64,000 nt of DNA. It comes from Phytophthora colocasiae (taxonomy: Eukaryota > Oomycota > Peronosporomycetes > Peronosporales > Peronosporaceae). The translations under genes were made by a program, and so were the position numbers. The stretch is from assembly GCA_018806915.1 (NCBI GenBank), contig JAGKQI010000091.1, positions 1,798,001 through 1,862,000 of the forward strand, written 5' to 3'. Of this stretch, positions 44,921 through 54,613 are shown piece after piece. How positions within the stretch are numbered: the first letter of the stretch is position 1; the number at the start of each line of letters is the position of its first letter. The notes under the pieces were generated by a model. That model made no database searches, had not been told where the DNA came from, and saw only the letters and a program-made list of their open reading frames with translations.

Positions 44921-46660
44921 ATGCTTCAGTCAAGCGTGGTTCTCGTTCTCTTGGTATTGCTTTTCGCTTCCAGTACTACGGGTTTTGATCTCTCCTTCTG
45001 GAACGACGACTCCGGTTCTTCATCGGATTCTACACCAGGCACTGTTTCTCCAGTCGTGCAAACGTCAAGGTCTTCATCATTCAACGAAGAAACCACTCAA
45101 ACTTCTTCATCTGTTGATGTTTTCTCCCGGAACTACTCAATCGCCACCCCTGCAACTGCAACAAGTACGGTGACTTCAACCTACCGCAACTGGGTTGGGC
45201 CGTGGAGTATTTCATCTGACGCTGCATGCTACCGAGAAGCTCATATCATGTCCACCTGCCCTACCGATTACGATCGCAATGACGCTACGGACACTTGTTG
45301 GACTCAATGCCCTCTCGGTTACCCTGTTCAGTGTGGCATGGAATGCATCCGCCAGAACGATGACTGTACCCTCGAGATATTCAACAAAATCAGTGTTATC
45401 GCTGTCACAGCTTTGGATGCTGCGTCAATGGGTATATTCGGCAAGCTGGAAGACATGGGGAAGGGCATTAAGAGGGCAGTAAAGTGCGCTAACTCCATGA
45501 TGACAGTGATCCGAGCTCTCGTTCGTTATGTTCGTAACATTAAGACATCGGATCCACAGACGTCTCAAGCTCAGCTTCTGGCTATTCTGTACCAGACCAA
45601 CAACGTGGTGACGGATATCCCAATTGCGATCACGAACTGCTTAGGAAAAACCGTCCCTGCAAGTCTCCTTACCTCGAAATATGTGCTGGCGACGTCACAG
45701 TACATCCTCTCGCAGATTTTAGCAAACGGAGACTCGATCATCTCCAGTTGGAGTCACTTCAAGGCCTTTTTGAAGGGAGCGAACTTCACAGAAGCTGCGA
45801 ATGGGCTTAATTCCACCGACATTTCGTCGCTTGAATCGGGAATGAAGTCCAATTCGACGTGCGGCGCTGATTTAAAGTCGCTTCTTGATCGAACGTGGAT
45901 GACGATTGATCAATATCGTCAAGAAAATCCCAGTATAAGTGAAGCGGAAGTCCGTCTGAAGATCAGTAATTCCGATCTCGTTCTCTACGACGTTGCCACG
46001 GTGACGAACAACTGCATGCCGTTAATGATCAAACAGTCGACGGAAGCAACAGCGTATACGTCCCGTGAAACATTACGGAAGACGTTCGGAGTTATTATCG
46101 ACAACCTCATTTCAAAAGGAACCAGCAACAACGGTACTAATCTCAAGGCTGAACACTACACTTACAGAGCCATTCAAACGGGTCTAAATGTCCTCTCCAC
46201 GAGCGGTTTCGATCAGCTGGATATCTCCACTCTACTGGTAGCCTACGTCCAAACGATATGCGGACCTACACAGTTCATGGGCGAAATTGACGATGGAGAT
46301 GACGCTGCAACTCTGGGGTTGAACGCAGTCGGCAAGGCCTTCAAAGGTAGCTCGAGCTCGTGGACGAGGGTGGGGGATGGCGTTGTTATCGTCAAGTTCT
46401 CGAGTCGTGATACTAAAGACGTGAAAGTGAATATTCGTTCCGGAGGAGACAAGATCGACGAAGTTCCAGTGTCTGCAGGTGGAACAGCAACATGGACAGC
46501 TAATACGACGACTCTAGGCGGTAAAACACTGTACCTGGACCGTTGGCGCTCGGATTTCTTAGGTCTCCCTGGAACTGGAGGTGGATCGCTCGTACTGTGG
46601 GTCCCCAACGCGTCCAAGGGTGGTCACTTAGAACTGAATGTGAAACTTAATGTGAGTTGA
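44921..46660 (+). CDS. S3: secreted cysteine-rich protein, same family as S1
   Basis: 579 residues from the ATG at 44921 (MLQSSVVLVLLVLLFASS, a strong signal peptide); an upstream TTG in the same frame is not a credible start. The mature N-terminus FDLSFWNDD recurs in S5 and, as DWSFLNDD, in S2. An Ser/Thr-rich stretch leads to NWVGPWSIS, ACYREAHIM, CWTQCPLGYP and CGMECIRQNDDC. The conserved middle and C-terminal blocks match S2, S4 and S5 (TICGPTQFMGEIDDG, LYLDRWRSDFLGLPG, KLNVS). Several Asn-X-Ser/Thr sites suggest glycosylation. Role unknown. Confidence 0.88.
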   Translation: MLQSSVVLVLLVLLFASSTTGFDLSFWNDDSGSSSDSTPGTVSPVVQTSRSSSFNEETTQTSSSVDVFSRNYSIATPATATSTVTSTYRNWVGPWSISSDAACYREAHIMSTCPTDYDRNDATDTCWTQCPLGYPVQCGMECIRQNDDCTLEIFNKISVIAVTALDAASMGIFGKLEDMGKGIKRAVKCANSMMTVIRALVRYVRNIKTSDPQTSQAQLLAILYQTNNVVTDIPIAITNCLGKTVPASLLTSKYVLATSQYILSQILANGDSIISSWSHFKAFLKGANFTEAANGLNSTDISSLESGMKSNSTCGADLKSLLDRTWMTIDQYRQENPSISEAEVRLKISNSDLVLYDVATVTNNCMPLMIKQSTEATAYTSRETLRKTFGVIIDNLISKGTSNNGTNLKAEHYTYRAIQTGLNVLSTSGFDQLDISTLLVAYVQTICGPTQFMGEIDDGDDAATLGLNAVGKAFKGSSSSWTRVGDGVVIVKFSSRDTKDVKVNIRSGGDKIDEVPVSAGGTATWTANTTTLGGKTLYLDRWRSDFLGLPGTGGGSLVLWVPNASKGGHLELNVKLNVS

Positions 46661-46982
46661 AATAGTAGAGCACCCTGGAGCCGGTGTTCGCAGTACCATC
46701 AAATGTTGCGACACCATTAAACAACAGCTCGACAGTCAAGTCAACCCGATGAATGTCGCGTAGCGATAGCTTGATAAAGGAACGGTAACGAAGTTTACAT
46801 CTTCGTCCGCGTTGGTCTTAGTCATGCAAACAAAGGTGCGTGGACAACGATTAACAACAAGGGCGATGCTTGAAGCATTGCACACATAAGTTCTGTGACA
46901 GAAGTTCTGCCGCTTCTAAGGAGGAGTCAACCACATCAACAAGTTACTGCATAAACGCCGGCATCAACGTCAATAGTACAGT
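46661..46982. other. Downstream region of S3 up to the gypsy element
   Basis: About 320 bp without a gene or recognisable repeat. It ends with ACAGT, the left copy of the gypsy target duplication (46978-46982). Confidence 0.45.
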
Positions 46983-47202
46983 TGTCAGCGGAGCCAACAA
47001 TCTGTGACGCGCGCAAGAGTGGAACGGCACTTCAACCAAGGCCTGTCCAACAAGGACTTGAGTGGTTAGTGTGCTCTAGCGCCTGCCCACCAGCCATCGC
47101 AGGAGTAGGTAGAGAAGCTAGAAGAAAACACTCAAACCACCATGAATACATTTAGTTCCCATTTTGCATTCAACTACAACAATCACCAAGCAACTGGTGA
47201 CA
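46983..47202 (+). repeat. 5' LTR of gypsy element
   Basis: Starts TGTCAGCGGAGCC and ends CAACTGGTGACA. Identical to the 3' LTR by eye. Confidence 0.93.
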
Positions 47203-47218
47203 TTTTGCTTAAGCAAAA
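47203..47218. repeat. Perfect 16 bp palindrome at the primer-binding-site position
   Basis: TTTTGCTTAAGCAAAA begins at the first base after the 5' LTR, where a tRNA-complementary site beginning TGG is usual. No tRNA match is obvious. Confidence 0.75.
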
Positions 47219-47514
47219 CTATAGCCTAGTTTGCAACTGGCAAGCCGCACCACCCACGCGTAAGGCACACCAAGACGCGGAGGAAGAGAGGGTGCCGAGA
47301 AGGTAATCGCGTCCGTGCATGAATGCATATCAACCACGCACCTAGAAACGACACATGCATATGATAGATATAGTCGACAGCAGAGTGCGGGCAGCCGGAG
47401 CCGCCGGGTACACGCCCGGTATGCGGGGCTGATGCAGAGCTCGCCCTGAGCGCTTTCGGCGTTGACCGCTAAAAATAAAAATAAAAAATAAAAATAAAAG
47501 TAAGGCACACCAAG
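47219..47514 (+). other. Untranslated leader of the gypsy element
   Basis: No gene. It contains an A-rich run of AAAAAT-type repeats at 47471-47500 immediately before the first gag ATG. Confidence 0.5.
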
Positions 47515-48250
47515 ATGGAGGAAGTTACCTTCGAGAGGTGAAGACCAACGGCGCGACGATCAAGAAGCGCGTACCAGTCTTCCGGGACGGCACCTGGAAG
47601 GACTGGTTGGAGTGGTTGCTGAGACTGTCAGAATACTACGTCTTTATGGGCTATCAGCAGACTGAAGAAGACCAATTCGCGTTTGTCGAGGACATTCAAG
47701 TCCTTCTCTTCGACGATGACCTGCTGATGTTTAACGACTTGGTGGCGGAGGAGCAACTGGAGCACCCTGACGTCGGTGTATATGCCCTTCGACAACTAAC
47801 GATGACCCGTTGCCCCCCTGGAACTCGGGCAATGATCATCGACGAGCTAATGGACCTTCGGAAAACTCCGTCCATGACGGTCCGAGAGTATAGTAGAGCT
47901 TTTCGAAAGCTCAACCGGATGATCACGTTCATTGATGAGAACGAAGCCATACCAGAAGCAGATCTGGTACGCTTGTACAAGAACGGCATGCCCATCGAGT
48001 GGCAGATTGAAGTCACTAGACTTTCGCGTACCTGGAACTTCGCGGGACTGGAGCTGCAATTTCAGCTGATCAAGAGGAGTGAAAAAGAGCGAGAAGCGCT
48101 TCGAAGCAGACGGCGCTCGGCCCACGACAGCAATGCCGCCACCAAACCGAATAATAACGGTGGAAAACAGCAACAACAGCAAAAAAGTACGCACGTCCGG
48201 GACGAGGCCAGCACAAGGGCCAAAACAAAAGCCATCACGAAAATAAGTTT
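47515..48250 (+). pseudogene. Gypsy gag, capsid region, with start-proximal frame change
   Basis: Structural protein of the virus-like particle. The only nearby ATG (47515) reads MEEVTFER, then TGA. The long frame (from 47538) begins with GTG and encodes KTNGATIKKRVPVFRDGTWKDWLEWLL, typical of a retrotransposon gag N-terminal region, so one base appears missing or extra near 47535. The frame continues through a capsid-like helical segment (TVREYSRAFRKLNRM) to a Gln-rich run near 48170. A second frame change at the A6 run (48181-48186) moves the nucleocapsid zinc knuckle into the protease frame. Confidence 0.75.
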
Positions 48251-48883
48251 TGCACTTACTGCAAGCGCAACAACCATACGCAGCAGCAATGTTTCCGAGA
48301 TCCCTCTTCGCCGGCGTACCGCCCGCGGAACGGGCAGCCAAGGCAACAGAACCGCCCAGCACAAGAACACTTTGCGGCGATGCAGGAGCAGATCAACCAG
48401 ATGTCTGTAATGATGGAAACCATGAAGAAGCAACATGAGGAAGAGCTGAATGCGCTCCGCTTCTACGAAGCCGATGAGAATAACGCGATGAACTTCACCT
48501 CGAAAACCTGCAGCGCAGAGACGACGTCGCTAGCGCCACTGATTGGGACACGAGTGCCAAGCGAGCGCAGCGAAAGCGTACCGGTGATGGAGATAGAGGT
48601 GCGCATCGGGTCAACTCCCTTCACCGCGTTGATTGACACTGGCTGCTCTCGTTCTGCTGTCGACCAACGTGTCGTAGACCAAGTTCGGGAAAATTTAGTG
48701 CTGCACGCCGAGGAAGCGAGGTTCAAACAGGCCGACACGTCAGTTGGGAAAACAACCCACACAGCGACAACCCAACTAGCTTTGCCGCTTTTCTCGACGA
48801 AGAGAGTGTGCACACACAAGTTCCGTGTAGCACCGCGACTCCTGTACGCGGTGATCTTGGGGAAGGATTTCTTCGCGGATTAA
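48182..48883 (+). pseudogene. Gypsy nucleocapsid zinc knuckle and aspartic protease
   Basis: One open frame carries a CCHC knuckle, CTYCKRNNHTQQQC (48251-48292, spacing C-x2-C-x4-H-x4-C), which binds RNA. After a coiled, Met/Gln-rich linker (QINQMSVMMETMKKQ) comes a retropepsin-like aspartic protease with the active-site triplet in FTALIDTGCSRSAVD. It ends VILGKDFFAD, then TAA at 48881-48883. The pol reading frame continues in the same phase directly after this stop. The normal arrangement would have the knuckle fused to gag. Confidence 0.8.
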
Positions 48884-51643
48884 GGCATCGACTTGTTGTT
48901 CTCGAGCAAGGAGCTCGAATGGGATGGTCTACGTGTTCCAATGCCAAAGCAACGAGCCCCCAGACGCAAGCCCGGTCTGGTTCCGTACCAGTCGAAGGAC
49001 GAACCTGCGTGCCCCGTGGAAATTGCGGTGGCAACTGACTGTGGAGATGTCCAGCTTGAGGACATGATTGACAAGACTCGCCTGTCCGACAGCGAGATCC
49101 ACAGTTTGGTTTCGTTGCTGATCGAGTTTTACGAGGTTGCTTCTGGTAAACTGGGGAAGATAACCGGAGATCCGTACGAACTACCGCTACCGAAGGATGC
49201 TACGCCGTTCGTGTGCAGACCGTACCCAGTTCCAAATGTCCACTTAGCAGCGACCAAGCAAGAGATCCATCGACTCGTTCAGCTGGACGTGCTATCACCA
49301 GACAACTCATCGCCATGGGCTTCTCCAGCGTTCATCATCCTGAAAAAGGACGGCAGCATTCGACTATTATGTGACTTTCGGCGCCTCAACGCGTTGCTGC
49401 TGCGTCGATTCTTTCCGCTGCCGGTGATTGCAGAAATGCTCCGACAGTTCCAGAGCTGCAAGTACATATCCGCTTTTGACGTACCGATGGGGTACTACGC
49501 TCGAGTTCTTGCCCAGAGCAGCCGTGCAGCTACAGCCATTGTATTTCCTTTTGGCAAGTTTGTTTTCAACCGGCTTCCGATGGGCGTGGCAACTGCGCCT
49601 GACGAGTTTCAGGCCGTGATGAATGAAACACTTGGAGATCTCGACTACGTCTGGGTGTACTTAGATGACTTTATTGTGATGTCGTCGTCTTTCGACGAGC
49701 ACATGGAGCACCTGCGAGAAGTATTTCGCCGTTTGCGGGACCGTGGCCTAACGATCCACCCGAAGAAGACGAAGCTGTGTACCAACAGCGTTGCATATCT
49801 CGGCTATACGGTCAGCACCACTGGAGTACAACCACTGCACGATAAAGTCTCCGCCATTCAGGCGATTGCTGCGCCAAGCACACGCCGACAGCTTCGACGC
49901 TTCATTGGCATGGTCAACTACTATCGAGATATGTGGCCACGCCGAGCGCACATTCTCGCGCCACTGACAGCGTTAACGTCCCCGCAAACGAAGTACCAGT
50001 GGACTGACCTGCACCAGCGTGCATTTGAAGAGATGAAAGATGTGATGACGCAGACCGTGGAGCTCGCGTTTCCGTCGTATGGACAACCCTTTCACATTTT
50101 CACTGACGCTTCTGGATATCAACTTGGAGCAGTGATCACGCAGGACGGTAGACCGCTAGCGTTTTGGAGCAAGAAGTGCACTGAGACACAGAGGAAGTAT
50201 CCTGCCAACAGACTGGAGTTGCTCAGCATTCTTCTGGTCCTCCGCGAATACCGGACGATGCTCTTGGGTCAAGAAGTACACATCCATACCGACCATTTGA
50301 ATTTGACTTACGGGACCTTCAACAATATCCAGATGCTGCGTTGGCGGCTGGAGATTGAGGAGTTTGGCCCTCGACTCCATTACATTAAAGGGGAGAGCAA
50401 CGTTGTTGCAGATGCTTTATCCCGTTTACCTGGAGTGCCGTCCAAACTGGGGAAGGAGCCTGATGAAAATGTGACGACAACCATTGCCGCGGCGACACCG
50501 ACAGCTGATACCAGCATGCTTTTCTCCTTGAACTTGCAAGAGCTTGCGCGAGCACAGTCGGCGGCCCCTGTGGAGCTGGGGATCGTCAAGGAGATCAACG
50601 GAGTCAAGCTTCGCGTGCACCCGAAGAACAACTGCATCCTTGTGCCAGTGCACCTACAGGAGCCGGTCGTACGAGCCTATCATGAGTGGCTCATGCATCC
50701 TGGAAGCCCAGCAATGTATCAGACGATTCGTGCTTCGCTTTACTGGAAAGGAATGGAGAAGCAGATTTACAATTACGTGAGGAACTGCCTAGCTTGCACA
50801 AAGAGCAAGCATCCAACGATGAAGTACGGCAAGTTGCCGGAGAAGACAGTCGTTGTCCGTCCATGGTTTGAGGTTGCTATAGATTCTATCGGACCGTACG
50901 GAAAGCAAAAGTTTAGAGCCATGACGATGATCGACACCAGCACTCGTCTTGTGGAAATTCAGCCGGTTGACGACGCATCCAGTGCTGATGCAGCGTTTGT
51001 GTTTGACCGATTTTGGTTGTGCCGCTACCCACGACCAGTGCGAGTTATTTACGACCAAGGCACTGAATTCAAGAAAGAGTTCTTCGAGCTGCTGGATAGC
51101 TACGGTATCCACGCCGTGCCAACGACGACGCGTAACCCTCAGGCAAATGGGGTGATCGAGCGGCTGCATCGCGTAATTGGAGACAAGCTTCGCACCCAAA
51201 CGATTACGACGCCGGAAGAGTGGGCTGCATTCTTGCACGACGCCACCTTTGCTCTCCGAGCCACGCACAACAGCATGCTCAACTCGTCGCCAGCACAGGC
51301 AACCTTTGGCCGTGATATGCTCTTCGACGTTGAGCACGTCACGAACTGGGATGAACAATACCAGCGCAAGGTTCAACAAGTCGCCAAGAACAACACGCGT
51401 GAAAACGCCAAGCGCCGCAGCTGGACGTACGCGCCCCACGACAAAGTGCTTCTTAGGAACGATGCCGGTCCTCAAGCCAAAATGGCTCCACTCTTCAGTG
51501 GTCCATATGAGGTCGTAGCAGTGCGCACTAACGGGACGTTGGTCCTTGATAAAGGCCGCTACATGGAGACCGTCCACATCAGGCGTGTCGTCCCTTTCAA
51601 GGCCAACGTGGGGAAGACTGTCAGCGGAGCCAACAATCTGTGA
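48884..51643 (+). CDS. Gypsy pol: reverse transcriptase, RNase H, integrase
   Basis: The 919-codon stretch is in phase with protease across one TAA. Reverse transcriptase shows LKKDGSIRLLCDFRRLN and the YLDD catalytic box (VWVYLDDFIVM, ~residue 256 of the open frame). RNase H has FHIFTDASGYQLGAVI. Integrase has an HHCC zinc finger (HEWLMHPG ... CLACTKSK), then the catalytic residues in VAIDSIG, YDQGTEF and GVIERLH (34 residues between the last two). The C-terminus has SGPYEVV, a GPY/F-type module; no chromodomain follows. The stop at 51643 lies 25 bp inside the 3' LTR. All catalytic residues are present. Expression would need read-through of the TAA or a separate start. Confidence 0.92.
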   Translation, partial: GIDLLFSSKELEWDGLRVPMPKQRAPRRKPGLVPYQSKDEPACPVEIAVATDCGDVQLEDMIDKTRLSDSEIHSLVSLLIEFYEVASGKLGKITGDPYELPLPKDATPFVCRPYPVPNVHLAATKQEIHRLVQLDVLSPDNSSPWASPAFIILKKDGSIRLLCDFRRLNALLLRRFFPLPVIAEMLRQFQSCKYISAFDVPMGYYARVLAQSSRAATAIVFPFGKFVFNRLPMGVATAPDEFQAVMNETLGDLDYVWVYLDDFIVMSSSFDEHMEHLREVFRRLRDRGLTIHPKKTKLCTNSVAYLGYTVSTTGVQPLHDKVSAIQAIAAPSTRRQLRRFIGMVNYYRDMWPRRAHILAPLTALTSPQTKYQWTDLHQRAFEEMKDVMTQTVELAFPSYGQPFHIFTDASGYQLGAVITQDGRPLAFWSKKCTETQRKYPANRLELLSILLVLREYRTMLLGQEVHIHTDHLNLTYGTFNNIQMLRWRLEIEEFGPRLHYIKGESNVVADALSRLPGVPSKLGKEPDENVTTTIAAATPTADTSMLFSLNLQELARAQSAAPVELGIVKEINGVKLRVHPKNNCILVPVHLQEPVVRAYHEWLMHPGSPAMYQTIRASLYWKGMEKQIYNYVRNCLACTKSKHPTMKYGKLPEKTVVVRPWFEVAIDSIGPYGKQKFRAMTMIDTSTRLVEIQPVDDASSADAAFVFDRFWLCRYPRPVRVIYDQGTEFKKEFFELLDSYGIHAVPTTTRNPQANGVIERLHRVIGDKLRTQTITTPEEWAAFLHDATFALRATHNSMLNSSPAQATFGRDMLFDVEHVTNWDEQYQRKVQQVAKNNTRENAKRRSWTYAPHDKVLLRNDAGPQAKMAPLFSGPYEVVAVRTNGTLVLDKGRYMETVHIRRVVPFKANVGKTVSGANNL

Positions 51644-51838
51644 CGCGCGCAAGAGTGGAACGGCACTTCAACCAAGGCCTGTCCAACAAGGACTTGAGTG
51701 GTTAGTGTGCTCTAGCGCCTGCCCACCAGCCATCGCAGGAGTAGGTAGAGAAGCTAGAAGAAAACACTCAAACCACCATGAATACATTTAGTTCCCATTT
51801 TGCATTCAACTACAACAATCACCAAGCAACTGGTGACA
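51619..51838 (+). repeat. 3' LTR of gypsy element
   Basis: 220 bp, same as 46983-47202, followed by the target duplication ACAGT (51839-51843). Confidence 0.93.
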
Positions 51839-51843
51839 ACAGT

Positions 51844-52939
51844 ACAGGTACAACTACTTGTAGCGCTGCGAATTAAAACAAAGGGGCAGATGAATCCTTA
51901 CCATGCATGTATCCCATAATGCTTGATAAGCTTTAGCTACTGTCGGCGTTTTAGATGCTTGAACGAACTGGCGGAATCGAGAATGGCAACAAGACTCGTT
52001 GAAGAGCGACGAAAACAAATGATGAGCTTGGATTGTACAGTCCACCATCCTAGATCATGTGCCGCGCTGTGTTTCTCATAAAAGAGTTAACTCAAACGGA
52101 CACACGACACAAGCTGCTCGATCACAACATACAGCACGGAATTGTGCGATCGGCTACGGAACACGGCAAAGGCTCGCCAGTACAGCGCCGTACGACCCAA
52201 ACTTTATCGTACGGCCATGACGCTGTAGCCAGCTACCGGGCAACTGCTGGGCAAAGCTTCAGGCTATGCCTCTCTGCCAGATATTTCTGCTGGATAAATG
52301 TTCGTGAGCATTGTGGTTTTAGATTTCCGACGCGGGGTCAATGACAACCTGTCAAGTTAGGGAGTTTTATGTTCTCTAGTTGTCGTGAAACCTTTCAACA
52401 TATCGCAACATGGCTACACTAAAGCATCTTCAAGCACCGCACAACAACAGCATGAGGTGAAGTTTTCCGAAAGCTACAAACAACGATTTGAACCAAGGAA
52501 GGTTATGATCCACAGTAATAAAGCCGGCTTCAACGGAACGTTTGGGACAGCCGAGAGCTTTAGAGATTGGGACATCTGCGTCCGCAACACCAGCGGTTTC
52601 GAGTCTTTAATGTACGTGCACTGCGCTTGCTCTTCAATCTTCAGTTTTGGCATATCCTACACCATCGTGTGATGGCCGTCGTTTAACATTGTTTTGGCTC
52701 GCTCGCCGAGAGCATCATGCAAGTTGCAAAGCTGGATTTTTCGATTCCGATAGGCCATCAGGAGACAGCAATGCCTGCTTGCACACCCGTCGTCGTCGTT
52801 AGATCCGATCATCGCCTCCAGACAACCAACGCCCTGACCATTCTTCTCGAAGCCACTCACGAACTACCGACAAATGACCTGAAGTCTTCATTCTTCGTCT
52901 TCCTGTCTCGTTCCATCTTCATACCGTACTGTAATTGTG
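51844..52939. other. Intergenic region and S4 upstream sequence
   Basis: About 1.1 kb. A 95-codon open frame at 52385-52672 has no recognisable domain and is probably chance. The segment 52888-52901 (TCATTCTTCGTCTT) resembles the oomycete initiator, 39-52 bp above the S4 ATG. Confidence 0.4.
52888..52901 (+). promoter_or_regulatory. Initiator-like motif of S4
   Basis: TCATTCTTCGTCTT matches 12 of 14 positions of YCAYTYYNNWTTYY, and its first nine bases equal those of the S1 initiator. Confidence 0.45.
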
Positions 52940-54613
52940 ATGGCATGCTCAAGCTTCGTGCTGGTTCTACTTACAATCGCCTGCATCACCGGCACAGAGG
53001 CACTTGACGATGGTTCAACATCAAGTTCGGCGATACCTTCTCCTGTACCGCTCGATCCGTCTTCGATCGATACTTCCACGATGCTCGAGAGTTACGCTAC
53101 TCCGTCGACCGCTGTTAGTACCGTCCGATCAACTTATCGCAACTGGGTCGGCCCCTGGAGTCTGTCGTCGGACACGTCTTGCTACCGTGAAGCTCACATC
53201 ATGAATGCTTGCCCCAGTAACTTTGACCGGAACGAAGCGACAAATACTTGTTGGACCGAATGCCCCATGGAGTTCCCCGTCGAGTGTGGCATGGAATGCA
53301 TCCGACAGAACAGCGACTGTGGATTGGAAGTCGCCAGTAAAGTATCGGCGTTGGCTATGGCAGTGATAGGTACTGCTACCTTTGGTGTGATCGGAGAGAT
53401 GGTAAAACTGGGCAAGAAATTGACTTGGGCTGCTAAGTGCACGAACCAGTTACTGCTGGTGATGAGAGGTATCATTAGGTATGTGCGTAACGTCAAGACG
53501 GAAGACCCGCAGACGTCCCAGGAGAAGCTCCTGCTGATGCTGTACCAAACCAACAACGTGGTGACGGATTTGCCCATGGCCATCTACGCTTGTATGGGGA
53601 AGAACATCCCGTCCAATCTTCGTTTGTCACAAATTGTATTGGCAACTTCCCAGTGGATGCTACTGCAAGCGCTCACTTACGATGATGACATTATTTCGAG
53701 CTGGAAGAGATTCCGAGCTTTTGTTAAAGGCGCTAACTTCACTGAAGCTGCAGAAGAGATCACTGAAGGAGAAATTGAGTCGCTAGAGACAGCAATGCAG
53801 CAGAACTCGAGTTGTGCTGGCGATTTAAAGTCCCTGACTGACCGCGTTTGGATGACGGTGAACGAGTACCGCCGAGAGAAGCCTTCCATCTCAGACGACG
53901 AGCTTCGACTGAAGATCAGTGAGTCCGATCTCGTCCTGTACGACGTTGCAACCATCACCAATAACTGCATGCAGCAACTGATCTCTGAATCGAGCGTCGA
54001 AACTGCTTACAAGACCCGTGAAGCTTTGCGTAAGACGTTCGGAGTCATTGTTAACGACCTCATCAAGTCCGGGAAGAGCGACAATGGCACGTCGTTGGAT
54101 GAAAAAGCAGCCGCGTATAAATGGATTGATACTGGTTTGTCGACCATTTCAGCGTCGATGATCGACCCGACAGATATCGCGACGGTATTGTCCGAATACA
54201 TCCAGACAATCTGTGGGCCTACGCAGTTCATGGGGGAGATCGACGACGGCAATGAAGACGCCACGTTGGGTTTAAACACGCTGCAAAGGGCTTTCAAGGG
54301 CAGCTCAAGTTCCTGGACCAGAGTGGGTGACGGCGCAGTCATCATCAACTTTACTAGCAGCGACACAAAAGACGTGACAGTGAACATTATGTCTGGAGGT
54401 GACAAGATTGCCGAGGTGGACGTGAAAGCTGGAGGAACTGCTCGGTGGAAGTCGACTATCAAGAAACTGGGTGGCAAGACGCTGTACCTAGATCGCTGGC
54501 GCCCGGGGTTGTTCGGGTTCCCAGGTACCGGAGGAGGATCCTTGGTGCTTTGGGTACCCAGAGCGTCTCAGGGGGGTCATCTGAAGCTTAAAGTGAAGCT
54601 CAACGTGAGCTAA
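52940..54613 (+). CDS. S4: secreted cysteine-rich protein, same family as S1
   Basis: 557 residues from the ATG at 52940, which starts a signal peptide (MACSSFVLVLLTIACITG). It is the shortest member and has the shortest Ser/Pro linker (~25-60). Family blocks in order: NWVGPWSLS, SCYREAHIM, CWTECPMEFP, CGMECIRQNSDC, GANFTEAAEEI, LYDVATITNNCMQQ, TICGPTQFMGEIDDG, SGGDKIAEVDVKAGG, LYLDRWRPGLFGFPG, KLNVS. It is most similar to S2 across the middle and end, although the two are 15 kb apart in opposite orientation, which implies inverted duplication or family-wide conservation. Function unknown. Confidence 0.88.
   Translation: MACSSFVLVLLTIACITGTEALDDGSTSSSAIPSPVPLDPSSIDTSTMLESYATPSTAVSTVRSTYRNWVGPWSLSSDTSCYREAHIMNACPSNFDRNEATNTCWTECPMEFPVECGMECIRQNSDCGLEVASKVSALAMAVIGTATFGVIGEMVKLGKKLTWAAKCTNQLLLVMRGIIRYVRNVKTEDPQTSQEKLLLMLYQTNNVVTDLPMAIYACMGKNIPSNLRLSQIVLATSQWMLLQALTYDDDIISSWKRFRAFVKGANFTEAAEEITEGEIESLETAMQQNSSCAGDLKSLTDRVWMTVNEYRREKPSISDDELRLKISESDLVLYDVATITNNCMQQLISESSVETAYKTREALRKTFGVIVNDLIKSGKSDNGTSLDEKAAAYKWIDTGLSTISASMIDPTDIATVLSEYIQTICGPTQFMGEIDDGNEDATLGLNTLQRAFKGSSSSWTRVGDGAVIINFTSSDTKDVTVNIMSGGDKIAEVDVKAGGTARWKSTIKKLGGKTLYLDRWRPGLFGFPGTGGGSLVLWVPRASQGGHLKLKVKLNVS

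Larger units (their letters stand above)
46983..51838 (+). mobile_element. Complete Ty3/gypsy LTR retrotransposon
   Basis: 4,856 bp with two 220 bp LTRs that look identical base for base, both TG...CA. The 5 bp target duplication ACAGT is at 46978-46982 and 51839-51843. Gene order is gag, protease, reverse transcriptase, RNase H, integrase, which defines Ty3/gypsy. A purine-rich tract (GTGGGGAAGA, 51608-51617) sits just before the 3' LTR. The end of pol overlaps the 3' LTR by 25 bp. Identical LTRs mean a very recent insertion, yet the coding region has two frame changes and one stop codon. Confidence 0.95.

Noticed and set aside
52385..52672. 95-codon open frame as a gene
   Set aside because: No domain, signal peptide or supporting context, and it lies in the spacer next to the gypsy element.
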